A DNA stretch of 64,000 nt from Cryptomeria japonica (taxonomy: Eukaryota; Streptophyta; Pinopsida; Cupressales; Cupressaceae), in assembly GCF_030272615.1 (NCBI RefSeq), contig NC_081415.1:377223392-377287391 (forward strand). The letters are read 5' to 3'. The notes under the pieces are model-generated. The model was given only the letters and a program-made list of their open reading frames with translations, did not search any database and was not told the DNA's origin. Shown here in pieces: positions 22,039-32,780 of the stretch; positions within the stretch are counted from its first letter, which is position 1; every line of letters starts with the position of its first letter. The position numbers were made by a program, and so were the translations under genes.

Positions 22039-22856
22039 TTTACTCCTTTGAATGAATCTTTGCATAGCATCATGTCTCATTTGTTACAAAGAAACGTTAT
22101 CAAGCTTCCTCCAATAAAACCAGTTGACCCTTCTAAGGCAGCCTCACCTTACTTTGATAATATTTTTTTTGTCAATTTTATCATTAACCTGGTCATGATA
22201 CTGAGAAATGTTTTGCGTTAAAAAGTAAGATTCAAGACTTCATTGATAATAATACTATATCTGTGGTAGGTGTGAGTGATAAGGGAAACAAATCGGTAGT
22301 TCCTCCCAGTCAAAATCTTAATATTTTCACTGATCCTTTACCCTCTCATTCCTCTAACATGATTGAGACTGAACGTACCTCTTTCTCTCCCTCTGATCTC
22401 ACAACCATGGCTCCAAATTTGGTGAATATGGTAGAGAAACAAGAAACACCTAAGGATCAATGTATCACATTTGACCCTAGTGAGATCATTAGAGCACCTG
22501 ATGGCCCTTTATACATAGTTGCAAAGATCCAAGGCAAACCTTGTTGTGGTGTACTTATTGATCCCACTTGCATGGTTAATGTCATCACTGAAGAATATCT
22601 TTATACTTTACATTTGCATCAACCAATCTATGATGATACTAATATGGTCATTAAGTTTTTTGATGGATTTTCTTGTCTTACTATTGGTTCTATCACACTC
22701 CCTATTGAAGTTCACACTAAATCTATAGATGTCAACTTTGTTATCATTCCTTTATCTGAACAATTCTATGTGAAGTTAGGCTACTCTTGGCTATCTTCCA
22801 TGAAGGCTATTGCCTCTCCAATCCATAAGTGTTTAAAATTTCCCCATAATGGATAA
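22039..22856 (+). pseudogene. B1 zinc-knuckle remnant and protease-like segment
   Basis: Following the frameshift, the zinc-knuckle region (22150-22230) is damaged in B1. The frame at 22263-22856 holds a retropepsin-like segment: GPLYIVAKIQGKPCCGVLID, then PTCMVNVI. Plant retropepsins have D-(T/S/N/G)-G at this site. Here it is D-P-T, without the glycine. Later motifs (GSITLPIEV, LGYSWLSSMKAIASPIHKCL) fit the body and C-terminal part of retropepsin. A GAA to TAA change relative to B2 ends the frame at 22856; the same frame continues into the next segment. Confidence 0.7.
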
Positions 22857-23909
22857 ATCATAACTGTTAACCATATCTTATTTCGACCAACTGAAAGAAG
22901 CCCGGGTGTTCCTATTGATTACATTTGGCTTCAACAATTTCAATCTCTTCCAACAAGAGGTGATGCTCTCTTTCAATCTTATAAAAAATGGAAGAAAGAT
23001 ATGATCTTATCCTTAAGCCAACCTAGATCTCCAACACTTGATATTCCCATTATTCTTGAAGATCAAGTTCTTCCTCTAATGGATAGAACTAATCTTCCTC
23101 CTAAGGAAGATTCCCAACCTATTCCTATGGATGAAACTATGCCACATCCTAAGAAGAACAATAATATCCCTCCTAATATTATACATCTACCTCCTCCTCA
23201 TGATGGACCTAGTCTCCTTCCTACACTGAACATTCCTCCTTTATATGGTGCAGTTCCACCTCCTTGCTCTTATAGAGAGAAGAGACATGTGTCTCCTCTT
23301 GTTCAACCTAAGAGACCTCAACCTAACCATCCAACTACCAAAGATGAGAAAATTCATCCTTCAATAAATATTCCTCCTTCTTCTCAACTTTCTGCTAAGA
23401 CTCGACGAAATCGTTGTGCAAGAGAATGCCGACAAAAATGTCATGCTAGAGCTCGTGACGTTGTTTCTCAAACTATTCAATCTCTCAAAACACCAACAGT
23501 TGACATGATTCCATTTTCTCCTAAGCAAGATGTTGAACCTAAATCTCTGAATCATAAGTTGCAAAAAACATGTGATGGTTTTACTTCTATCCATGTCAGA
23601 GTTCCTCTTTCTATAAATCTTGATGAAGAAATAGGTGAAAATGTTATTTATGATGGCAATACAACTCCTAATTCTTCTAATAGTGAATATGAATATTTTG
23701 ATGTTGACAAACATTTATCTGCAGAATTTTCAAAAGCCTTGATCCTAGCTACTCGAATCAAACAATGTGACTTAGCACATGGGCATAGTCCTTGTTTGGA
23801 TCTTATGATAGCTCCATCTATTGTTCTCAATGTCTCTCCTCTGGCATGTTTCCCGCCTTCCCGAAATAGAGATCAGCAAGATAGTGAGGTGGATGTGGTG
23901 CTAGACTAG
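22857..23909 (+). pseudogene. B1 conserved C-terminal region, proline-rich and arginine-rich
   Basis: Same frame as the protease-like segment. The best part is 23001-23909. Order: a proline-rich stretch (LPPPHDGPSLLPTLNIPPLY), an arginine and cysteine rich patch (AKTRRNRCARECRQK at about 23390-23440), then an acidic block with SEYEYFDVDKHLSAEFSKAL and a final CLDLMIAPS block. It ends two codons after VDVV, where polymerase would begin in an autonomous element. B2 keeps the same layout. Function is unknown. The basic patch could bind nucleic acid, which is inference. I see no RT motif. Confidence 0.7.
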
Positions 23910-24652
23910 ATGCATTAGCACTGTAGATCCTCTACCTCTCTCCTATCTTGCTCTTTTGTGCCAATTCTTCTATATGTATCAATGTTCTTCTATTTTTTGT
24001 TCCTAGTGATGTCTACTTGAGGACGATGCAAAGTATTGAGATCTCTTTTGGTCTCTTTCATGTTGACTCAGAAGACACGTGTTCCCTTTCTTCCAAGGTG
24101 GTTTCCTTTCTTTGGGGAATGAGAACTAGTCTATGCATATATACATGATATACATGAGTTATCATATAGCATACTGACCTCGATAAAAGTGAATCCACCT
24201 CATGCTTTGTGTTCTCTGTTCATTATCCTTGGGCTTATTCCTCGATTGGGGGTTAAATCCTTGTGATAACATGCTCCCTCTCTTTCTCTCCTGTGGGTGT
24301 ATTGTACCTTAAATAAATCACTCCCGATAAGGCGTGCACGATCTCTTTAATGTGGGGGCATACACTCTGCTCATATTTTCCTTCTTGATACTTGGAGTTA
24401 CTTAGTGAGCTTGGATTTGCTTTGTAATTTTTTGTATCCTTTTTCTTCATGACTCATAGTGAGGGGAACCTTGCTACTTGTAGTCATGGTTCTCTCCCTC
24501 TTGATCTTCCCTTTTAATTTGTCAATCAAAGTCATAAGATCCTTAGTCCACTGGGGACTTGGTGTATCTTGCCTCCTTGACATCGTGAAAGTCTTCCAAT
24601 CCTTTTTCCTTGTACTTTATCGGTAGTATTAGCATATGCTTATACTCCCGCT
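23910..24652 (+). other. 3' untranslated region of B1
   Basis: About 740 bp with no supported ORF, matched closely by B2 at 30586-31264. Conservation between the copies reflects shared ancestry. Confidence 0.6.
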
Positions 24653-24667
24653 AAAGTGGGGGCTAAA
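24653..24667 (+). other. Polypurine tract of B1
   Basis: aaagtgggggctaaa lies immediately before the LTR start TGTAGCATC, as expected for the plus-strand primer. Confidence 0.8.
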
Positions 24668-24840
24668 TGTAGCATCATAAAATTGCGACCCTTGCAATTT
24701 TCGATCACATTTGGGTCTTTGCATTGGTGGATGAATCCCTAAGCCTGATTGGAGATCCGAGACATGCTCAAAACATCAAAAACTTGCATTTTCTACCACC
24801 CTGCATTGCCTATTGTCACTACCTATCCTAGATTAGGGCA

Positions 24841-24960
24841 GGACAGGGGCATGGCACCCCTCTCCCCCCTAGGATAGGGGCGTGGTGCCCCTTTTCTCCT
24901 AGGAAAGGGGTGTGGCAGCCCTGTCCTCCTAGGACATGGGTGTGGCACCCCTATCCCAAC
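24841..24960. repeat. Four 30-bp GC-rich hairpin units in the LTR
   Basis: Units at 24841, 24871, 24901 and 24931, exactly 30 bp apart, each of the type aggAcAGGGGyGTGGyrCCCC. The 5' LTR of B1 has two units at the same place. Each unit is close to palindromic. Confidence 0.88.
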
Positions 24961-25077
24961 CCTTTTTTGGGCCTCCCTTGATCAAACTTTGCATTGAGCT
25001 TTTCAATTGTGAGCAGGAAAAAGTTTTCCTATGTCAACCTAAGGCGGAAAATCAGCTAAATGCCCCTAATTGGAAAG

Positions 25078-25087
25078 TATATAAGGA
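25078..25087 (+). promoter_or_regulatory. TATA box of the shared B LTR
   Basis: The word agtatataagga lies in the same context as at 20841 in the B1 5' LTR. It is the likely promoter for B2 transcription. Confidence 0.6.
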
Positions 25088-26002
25088 GAATTTTCCCTCC
25101 TATTTGCATAAGTTTGAAAGGGAATTCAAGCAAAAATTAAGTTCATGAGCATAGCGGCGATAAGCGATAACAAGTTGATCATAAAGTGCAAACAACATTC
25201 AAGCATCCAAGCATCCATTGAGCATTTCAAGTCTCCTTTGAAGGCTAGTTATTGCATTAAAATCAAGGATTCAACCATTGAAATGGAGATTTCTATCAAC
25301 ATTCAAGACATTTTATTCTACATATCCTTTCAAGCAATTCTATCAACATTTCAATTGCATCCTCTCTTGAGGTGGATTCTACTTCAAACATTTCTTTTCA
25401 TTTACTTGCAAGTGTTTTCCATCACTTGGTTAATTCCAAAACGGGGTTTGACCTGAAGGCAAATCCCCAATCCAAACAACATTTTCCTCTCTTTTCTGTG
25501 TGTAGGTTGCAGGTGCACAGTTGTAATTGTAGGTTTAGAATTCATTTTTAGAGACAAAAAACCCTTTTCGGTACGCGGATTTTTCAGAGGACCAGGTGCA
25601 ACTTCAACCTAGTCCCGACAACTTTTTCTCATATTTGTAGGAAGGCTTCGTCTTGACATTTTACTGCTAATTCCAAATGCATAGCTTCATCCCGCATCTC
25701 TATCTCAAGATATAATTGCTTCTTTGTCATCTTTACACTTAGTCTCAATTCTCCTAATTCAACTTGTCGATTTTAAAAGAGGGTTACTTTACTTTCCAAA
25801 TTCATTGTCAATTTTCTGCAATTCACTTAGCATTCAATCTCTTTCCATAGGGATTGGATCTAGTGAATTCAAACCCCCCTCTTTTAAATGTAATGTGTGT
25901 GAGAAGTTGAAGGGAATCCTTTGTGAAACTTTCACCCCTCTTTTGAGTGGATTAAAGCTTTCCACTTGATCTCCCCTCATCACTTTTCACCACATTACAT
26001 TT

Positions 26003-26020
26003 TGGTGAACCCGACGTGCT
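26003..26020 (+). other. Primer-binding site of B2
   Basis: tggtgaacccgacgtgct starts three bases after the LTR end. The TGG start pairs with the CCA end of a tRNA. I could not assign the tRNA with confidence. An inverted copy of the site is present at about 31781-31797. Confidence 0.7.
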
Positions 26021-27222
26021 TACATGCTTACATTGAAAATTATTGCATATTGTTCATTTACAAGTTTAATTTTCCTGCAAAACTTAGTGGTTAATTCATT
26101 CTAAACCCTAGTTGTTAAAATTAAAATTAAACTTGTGTTTTGCAAAAATTTCTATCTATTATCTTAGATCTAAAAATTACATTCAATTCTTTCACTGTCT
26201 TATTCAATTTGCAAATCAAATTTACAAAATTAAGTGGTTAATTGTCAAAACCCTTATTTTCAAAAATCAACTTGAATTTGTGCAAACATTGGATTCAAAT
26301 TTAATTTTCAGATTTGGGACTATTTTCAAATTTGTCTTCTTGCTTAAAATTCAAATTTTCAATTTCCCTCCTTTTTCCAAAATTCAAAATTTCAAAATTC
26401 AGTGGTTAGGTCCTAAAACCCTCATTTTCAAATTTACTTGGATTTTGTGCAAAATTCAATCAATTTCAATCGATTTCAGTTTTCTAAATATTATTCAAGG
26501 TGGCCCTATCCATTAGGTTTGACCTTTTTCAAATTTTCTATTCATTTTCTTATCTTTTTCAAAAGCCTAATAAGGTCCTATTTTGACATTCAAACCTTAA
26601 TTTCGCCTATCTAGAGTTTGAAAAATCAATCAATTTTTTGGGCTTAGCTCTCAAATCATCATAGCTATCATTCGTGAAAATTTCTGAAAAAGTTGTGTGG
26701 ACCAGGTACACTTTCAACCTGGTCCCTGGCTTTTTTCCCAAAATTTTGGGAGACTGTTATGACAATATTTAATTGCTTAAATCCAGAAAATTGGTTGATT
26801 TTGTCGAATTTTGATCCCTCTAAAATAAAAAATACTTCCCAATTTCAACATCACAACTTTCAAGGAAACATTTAAAATTAAGTGGTTAATTGTAATCTGC
26901 CCTAATTTTAAAATCTTAATTTTGTCAATTTTAATTTTTAATTAAGTGGTATCCCATTGGCCCTAATTTTAAATTTCAATATTTTTTATTCATCATAAAT
27001 TTTCTTGGAGATTGTTCCTTCTTTCTACAAAGTTCAAATCGTGTAATCATAATTTTCTTGGATTTTTTTGCATTATTCAATTTTGCAAACTTTGTTCCCA
27101 AAATTCAAAATTCAAATTTTCCCTCTAGTGCATGAGTTTTACAACCTATTAGTCCTACCTATACTATCCTCATTAGACGAAGCATTAGAATTAAGGCTTC
27201 CCAAGGTTTAATTGTCGAAGAG
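26021..27222 (+). other. Leader of B2
   Basis: AT-rich, with recurring words such as aaaattcaaa and taagtggttaatt (near 26232, 26400 and 26880). The ORFs here have no motif. The first 500 bp reappear inverted at 31265-31780. Confidence 0.6.
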
Positions 27223-28705
27223 ATGGAGCCTAATTTGGGTGACTTCTACAATGAGGATATTGCTAATTCTTCACATACTAATAACATCCCTATCTACCCA
27301 ATTCATGATTCCCATGATGAAGAAGAAGCTTTGACTAGAGTTTCCATAGATCAACTATCAAAATTGGATAATCAATTTGACAACTTCCAACAATGGATGT
27401 CCCAAGAATATCCCAATAGTGAAGCTCTTCCATTAATTGAAGGTCTAAAATGCATGATTCAAAGTGATAAGAATGGAATTGATATATTGTGTGGTATTGC
27501 TCACATTGTTGATTCTAATGTTATGCCTATGAAGAGTTGTGTTGAGAACTTAGGTTATTCACAACCTTCTACACAAATCAATCATTATATTCCTTTGACC
27601 ACTTCAATGACTAGCATTCCTACTTTCACTTCAAACATCATGGCTACATCAACTCAAAATGTCATACCTACAACCATTAGTCATGGGGGAAATCCCTCTT
27701 CTTCATTCAATCCTCTGCCTTTATCTATGCCTTCAATGAGTATTCCTATTATTTCTCAACCAATCAATGTGACACAAGGGGGCAATTCATCCAATAATTA
27801 TCTCCCTCCTTTCAGTGTCCCATTTCCTACTCAATCATTGCCTATGCCTAATTATCATAGTGTCCCACCACCTTATTCTCGATCAATGCCTTCTTTCAAT
27901 AACATCACACCACCTTCTCAATCAAACATGTCTAACGTAAATTCCTCAACCGAAGAAACCATTAATAACTTTGCTCAAACTATGTCATCATTGTAACAAC
28001 AAATCGCTTCTATGAGTCGATCCAAGTTTAGTGTGCCCACATTTGATGTTGTGAGCCCATTTTCTCTTGATATCGTTAGAGTGATCCCTCCTAAACATGT
28101 TGAAGTCCCTCAATTGGAACTCTATAATGGAAAAGGTGATCCTTTGACAAATGTCAAAACATTCCAAACTTTGTGCATTGACTTTGCTTATAATCAAAGA
28201 TTGCTTGCCAAATTGTTTACTAGAACATTAAGAGATAAGGCTTTACAATGGTATTTCTCTTTGCCTTTTTATTCTATTACTTCTTTTCAACAATTAGCAA
28301 ATGCTTTTATTCAACAATTTCAAAACAACATAGGTCCTAAAATCACTTTGACTAGTTTAATGCATTGTAAACAAGGTGTTAAAGAAAAAGTGACTGATTT
28401 CATTGGTAGATATAAGCATTTGTGTTCTCAAATTTCTTTTCCAGTGCCTAATAATGATATTCAAAGAATTTTCATTTCTAATTTGCAAAAAGACATTAGG
28501 GAAAAATTTCTCCTTTCTAAGTTTACTTCCTTTCCGCAGTTGTGCGCAACACTTCACAATTATCAACTGACTGTGAGTCAACTGGAGCAATCTACTCCTA
28601 TGGCTCCGAGTGATGAGGGTGAGAGTGCTCAAAAACCATTTGTGAAGTTCAAACCGAACTAAGGCTTCATCAAAGTCAATGACACAATCAACAACAACAT
28701 CGTGA
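27223..28705 (+). pseudogene. B2 Gag with natural start
   Basis: The ATG at 27223 (MEPNLGDFYNEDIA) is the likely true Gag start, since it is the first ATG of a long frame after the leader. The N-terminal 250 codons are rich in S, P, T and N. The Gag core follows, with LELYNGKGDPLTNVKTFQ and LFTRTLRDKALQWYFSLP. Two in-frame stops break it: TAA at 27994-27996, where B1 has CAA, and TAA at 28660-28662, where B1 has AAA. The frame then shifts before 28706. It aligns with B1 Gag throughout, mostly by synonymous or conservative changes. Confidence 0.85.
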
Positions 28706-29870
28706 ATGCTACAACAGGTGTGCCTCCTATTTCTAAATTTTTTAAAAGAGAAAAGACAATTTACTCATTTGAATGAATCTTCGCATAGCATCGTGTCTCA
28801 GTTGTTGCAAAGAAACATTATCAAACTTCCTCCAATAAAACCAGTTGACCCTTCTAAGGCAACCTCGCCTTACTTTGATAATAATTCTTTTTGTCAATTT
28901 CATCGTCAACCTGGTCATGATACTGAGAAATGTTTTGTATTAAAAAGTAAGATTCAAGACCTGATTGATAATAATACTATATCTGTGGAAGGTGTGAATG
29001 ATAAGGGAAACAAATCAATAGCTCCTCTTAATCAAAATCTTAAGATTTTCACTGATCCTTTACCCTCTCATTCCTCTAACGTGATTGAGACTGAACATAC
29101 CTCTTTCTCTCCCTCTGTTCTCACTACCACGGCTCGAAATTCGGTGAATATGGTAGAGAAACAAGAAACACCTAAGGATCAATGTATCACATTTGACCCT
29201 ACTGAGACCATTAGAGCACCTGATGGCCCTTTATACATAGTTGCAAATATCCAAGGAAAACCTTGTCATGGTGTGCTTATTGATCCCTCTTGCATGGTCA
29301 ATGTCATAATTGAAAAATATATTTATACTTTACAATTGCATTAACCAATCTATGATGATACTAATGTGCTTTTTAAGTTATTTGATGGATTTTCTTGTCC
29401 TACTATTGGTTCTATCACACTCCCTATTGAGGTTCACACTAAATATATAGATGTCAACTTTGTTTCCATTCCTTCATCTGAACAATTATGTGTGAAGTTA
29501 GGCTACCCTTGGCTATCTTCCATGAAGGTCATTGCCTCTCCAATCCAAAAGTGTTTGAAATTTCCCCACAATGGAGAAATCATAACTGATAACTATATCT
29601 TATTTCGACCAACCGAAAGAAGCCTAGGTGTTCCTATTGCTTACTTTTGGCCTCAACAATTTCAATCTCTTCCAACAAGAAGTGATGCTCTCTTTAAATA
29701 TTATCAAGAATGGAAGAAATATATGATCTTATCCTTAAGCCAACCTAGAACTCCAACACTTGATATTCCCATTATTCTTGAAGATGAAGTTCTTCCTCTA
29801 ACAGATAAAACTAATCTTCCTCCTAAGGAAGATTCCAAACCTATTCCTATGGATGAAACTATCCTAATAA
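28706..29870 (+). pseudogene. B2 zinc-knuckle-like motif and protease-like segment
   Basis: Contains a knuckle-like motif FCQFHRQPGHDTEKC followed by LKSKIQDLID, the usual end of Gag in plant gypsy elements of the Tat/Athila type. The retropepsin-like segment follows: VANIQGKPCHGVLIDPSCMV, so the active-site triplet is D-P-S, again without glycine. A CAA to TAA change at 29342-29344 stops the frame; it resumes at 29366 in the same register and continues with SITLPIEV and LGYPWLSSMKVIASPIQKC. That both copies lack the D-x-G glycine suggests the family lost protease activity before these copies separated. Confidence 0.75.
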
Positions 29871-30585
29871 GAACAATAATATCCCTCCTAAGACTAGACC
29901 TGTACCTTCTCCTCATGATGGACCTGGCCTCCTTCCTACACCGAACATTCCTCCTTTATATAGTGCAGTTCTACCTCCTTGCTCTTATAGAGAGAAGAGA
30001 CCTACCTCTCCTCTTGTTCAACCTAAGAGACCTCAGCCTAACCATCCAACTACCAAAGATGAGAACATTCCTCCTTCAATAAATATTCCTCCTTCTTCTC
30101 AGCCTTCTGCTAAGACTCGACATAATTGTTGTGTGAGAGAATGTCGATGAAAACGTCGCGCTAGAGCTTGTGAAGTTGTTTCTCAAACTATTCAATCTTT
30201 TAAAACACCAATAATTGACATAATTCCATTTTCTCCTCAACAAGATGTTGAACCTAAATCTCCAAATCATAAGTTGCAAAAAATATGTGATGGTTTTACT
30301 TCTAATCATGTTAAATCTTCTCTTTTTATAAATCTTGATGAAGAAGTGGATGAAAATGTTATTCATGATGGAAGTATAACTCCTAATGCTTCTGATAGTG
30401 AATATGAATATGTTGATGTTGACAAACATTTATCTGCAAAATTTTCAAAAGCCTTGATCCTAGCTCCTCGAATCGAACAAAGTGACTTAGCACATGAGCA
30501 TAGTCCTTGTTTGGATCTTATGATAGCTCCAGTTGTTGTGCTCTATGTCGCTCCTCTGGCATGTTTCACGCCTTCCCGAAAATAA
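29871..30585 (+). pseudogene. B2 conserved C-terminal region, frameshifted
   Basis: Relative to B1 a short deletion near 29865 shifts the frame, so the proline-rich part is read out of frame. The original frame is recovered at 30274-30585, with SEYEYVDVDKHLSAKFSKAL and CLDLMIAPV as in B1. The arginine-rich patch is present near 30110-30170 but contains a TGA. The region ends just before the 3' UTR with no polymerase motif. Confidence 0.7.
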
Positions 30586-31264
30586 TGATCAACAAGATCG
30601 AGAGGTGGGTGTCGTGCTAGATTAGATACATTAGCACTGTAGATCCTCTACCTCTCTTCTTTCTTTCTCTTTTGTGACAATTCTTCTATGTGTATCTGTG
30701 TTCTTCTATTTGTTGTCCCTAGCGATGTCTACTTGAGGATGATGCAAAGAATTAAGATCTCTTTTGGTCTCTTTCATGTTGACTGAAAAGACACATGTGC
30801 TCCCTTTCTTCCAAGGTGGTTTCCTTTCTTTGGGGAATGAGGACTATTCTATGCATATATACATGAGTTATCATACAGTATACTAACCCCAAGGAAAGCA
30901 AAGCCACCTCGTTCTTTGTGTTTTGTGTTCATTATCCTTGGGTTTATTCCTCGATTGGGGGATAAATCCTTGTGATAACGTGATCCCTCTCTTTCTTTCC
31001 CTTGGGTGTATCCTACCTTAAAGCAATCGCTTCTGATAAAGCATGCGCAATCGCTTTAATGTCACTCCACTCATATTTTCCTTCTTGATACTTGGAGTTA
31101 CTTAGTGAACTTGGCTTTGCTTTGTAAATTTTTGTATCTTTGCTTTTCATGACTCATAGTGAGGGGAACCTTGCTACTTGCAGTCATGGTTCTCTCCCTC
31201 TTGATCTTCCCTTTTACTTTGTCAATCGAAGTCGTAAGATCCTGAATCCACTGGGGGCTTGGTG
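30586..31264 (+). other. 3' untranslated region of B2
   Basis: Collinear with B1 23910-24560, with no ORF. It ends at ctgggggcttggtg, about 100 bp before the place where B1 has its polypurine tract. Confidence 0.6.
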
Positions 31265-31908
31265 AAACCTAATGGATAGGGCCACCTTGAATAATATTTA
31301 GAAAACTGAAATTCATTGAAATTGATTGAAATTTGCACAAAATCCTAGTAAATTTGAAAATTTGGGTTCGAGAACCTAACCACTGAATTTTGAAATTTTG
31401 AATTTTGGAAAAAAGGACAGAAATTAAAATTTTGAATTTTAGGCAAAAAGACAAATCTGAAAATAGTTCCAAATCTGAAAATTAAATGTGAATCCAATGT
31501 TTGCACAAATTCAAGTTGGTTTTTGAAAATTAGGGTTTTGACAATTAACCACTTAATTTTGTAAATTTGATTTGCAAATTGAATAAGACAATGAAATAAT
31601 TGAATTTGATAAGCAATGTAATTTTCAGATCTAAGATAATAGATAGCAATTTTTTAAAAACACAATTTCAATTTTAATTTTAACAGCTAGGGTTTTGAAT
31701 GAATTAACCACTGAGTTTTGCAAGAAAATTAAACTTCTAAATGAAAAATATGCAAGAATTTTCAATGTAAAGCATGTAAGCACGTCGGGTTCACCAAAAT
31801 GTAATGTGGTGAAAAGTGGTGAGGGGAGATCAAGTGGAAAGCCTTACTCCCCTCAAAAGAGGGGTGAAAGTTTCACAAAGGATTCCCTTCAACTTCTCAC
31901 ACACATTA
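31265..31908 (-). repeat. Inverted 5' fragment of a B element
   Basis: 31265-31908 is the reverse complement of about 25890-26521, that is, the LTR end, primer-binding site and first 500 bp of leader. The join at 31264/31265 is abrupt on the B2 side. On its other side the fragment abuts host segment copy 2. The ORF at 31695-31985 spans this junction and is not a gene. Confidence 0.85.
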
Positions 31909-32259
31909 TAGTTATAATTATAGTTCTTCTTTACTCGCAACCTTCATTTATATCTTTTGGTTCTTATGAAATAATTTTTACCTGATGGAAAATAACTCTC
32001 CCTTTGATATTATTTTTATTGGTAATTGCAATTCTTCTTTTCCCCGATGCTTTGTCTTTCCCATAAGAAGTATTCATATATCAACTGCATATTATTTTAT
32101 AGTAACTATCATTTGTTATTTGTATAAAATTATTCTATGAAGATAGAAACATTTTCACCTAATGGATGCTCTATGTACACCTTTTCACCTTCCTTAAGTG
32201 AAAACCTTTCACCTGGCTATTGTATTTTTACTCATCAAAATCATTTATGAAAGTATCTT
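31909..32259. repeat. Host segment copy 2, left part
   Basis: Matches 13267-13625 of copy 1, up to the LINE target site. It ends with the 9-bp duplication aagtatctt at 32251-32259. Confidence 0.8.
32251..32259. repeat. LINE target-site duplication, left
   Basis: aagtatctt, identical to 38257-38265 and to the empty site at 13617-13625. Confidence 0.9.
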
Positions 32260-32780
32260 CTTTTTTTTCAATAAAAGTGGATTATTCCACTAAACTTTTT
32301 TATTAATATTTTTTATTTTTTTACACAGGATTCAAAGAGCATACCGGAGGAAAGAACCCTGGGAAGAAAACCTCCAATCACAGCTCATAAAATAAACCTA
32401 TAGTCTCCAATAGATCAGTTTATACATCCCGCCCAAAACCACATACAAAATGCGGTCACAACACATATAATATCAGTTTTACATAGAGCCCATATGGCAA
32501 TTTGCAAACCCATCAGATAATTTTCAAATTTAGACTCCACAGCTGCTATCAATAGAAGAAGACAAAATTTTCCAAAGCCCTGTGCCAAATCCCATGAGCC
32601 AAAAACCTTCCTGCCAAAAAAAGAAAGTATCAAAAAACCTTTGGAAAAACATTGTTGTATCACATGAATACAACGAACTCTCCTCCAGACAATGAACATG
32701 AATACTTGAAATGAAAGGGGAAAGCAGGAATAATTATCATCATAAAATTTACATCAACGTTACTCAAGAAAATCACATAA

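Larger units (their letters stand above)
20491..25999 (+). mobile_element. B1: gag-bearing LTR element without pol, internally deleted
   Basis: LTRs at 20491 and 24668 both start TGTAGCATCATAAAATTG and run in parallel, including the TATA region. Between them lie gag, a protease-like segment and a conserved C-terminal ORF, then a polypurine tract next to the 3' LTR. No RT, RNase H or integrase motif is present. Compared with B2, B1 lacks about 2.49 kb: its 5' LTR runs to 21077 and the next base matches 27801 in B2 gag, so the rest of the LTR, primer site, leader and first 193 Gag codons are gone. Its 3' LTR is shared with B2. Confidence 0.85.
24668..25999 (+). repeat. Full-length B LTR shared by B1 and B2, 1332 bp
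   Basis: Starts TGTAGCATCA and ends CATTACA at 25999, giving TGTA/TACA ends. Three bases further a primer-binding site begins. It serves as the 3' LTR of B1 and the 5' LTR of B2, a LTR-internal-LTR-internal arrangement typical of unequal recombination between elements. Confidence 0.85.
24668..31264 (+). mobile_element. B2: gag-bearing LTR element without pol, 3' end lost
   Basis: Uses the LTR at 24668-25999 as its 5' LTR, followed by primer site, leader of 1.2 kb, a long ORF region (27223-30585) and 3' UTR. It ends at 31264, where its polypurine tract and 3' LTR are replaced by an inverted fragment of the same family. It is more complete than B1 at the 5' side but has more nonsense changes. 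As in B1, no RT, RNase H or integrase is present. Confidence 0.85.

Noticed and set aside
24841-24960. CRISPR-like array
   Set aside because: Units are contiguous 30-bp tandem repeats without spacers, inside a plant LTR.
28357-28632. Minus-strand ORF across B2 gag, with a similar one in B1
   Set aside because: It is the mirror of gag codons in both copies and has no independent motif.
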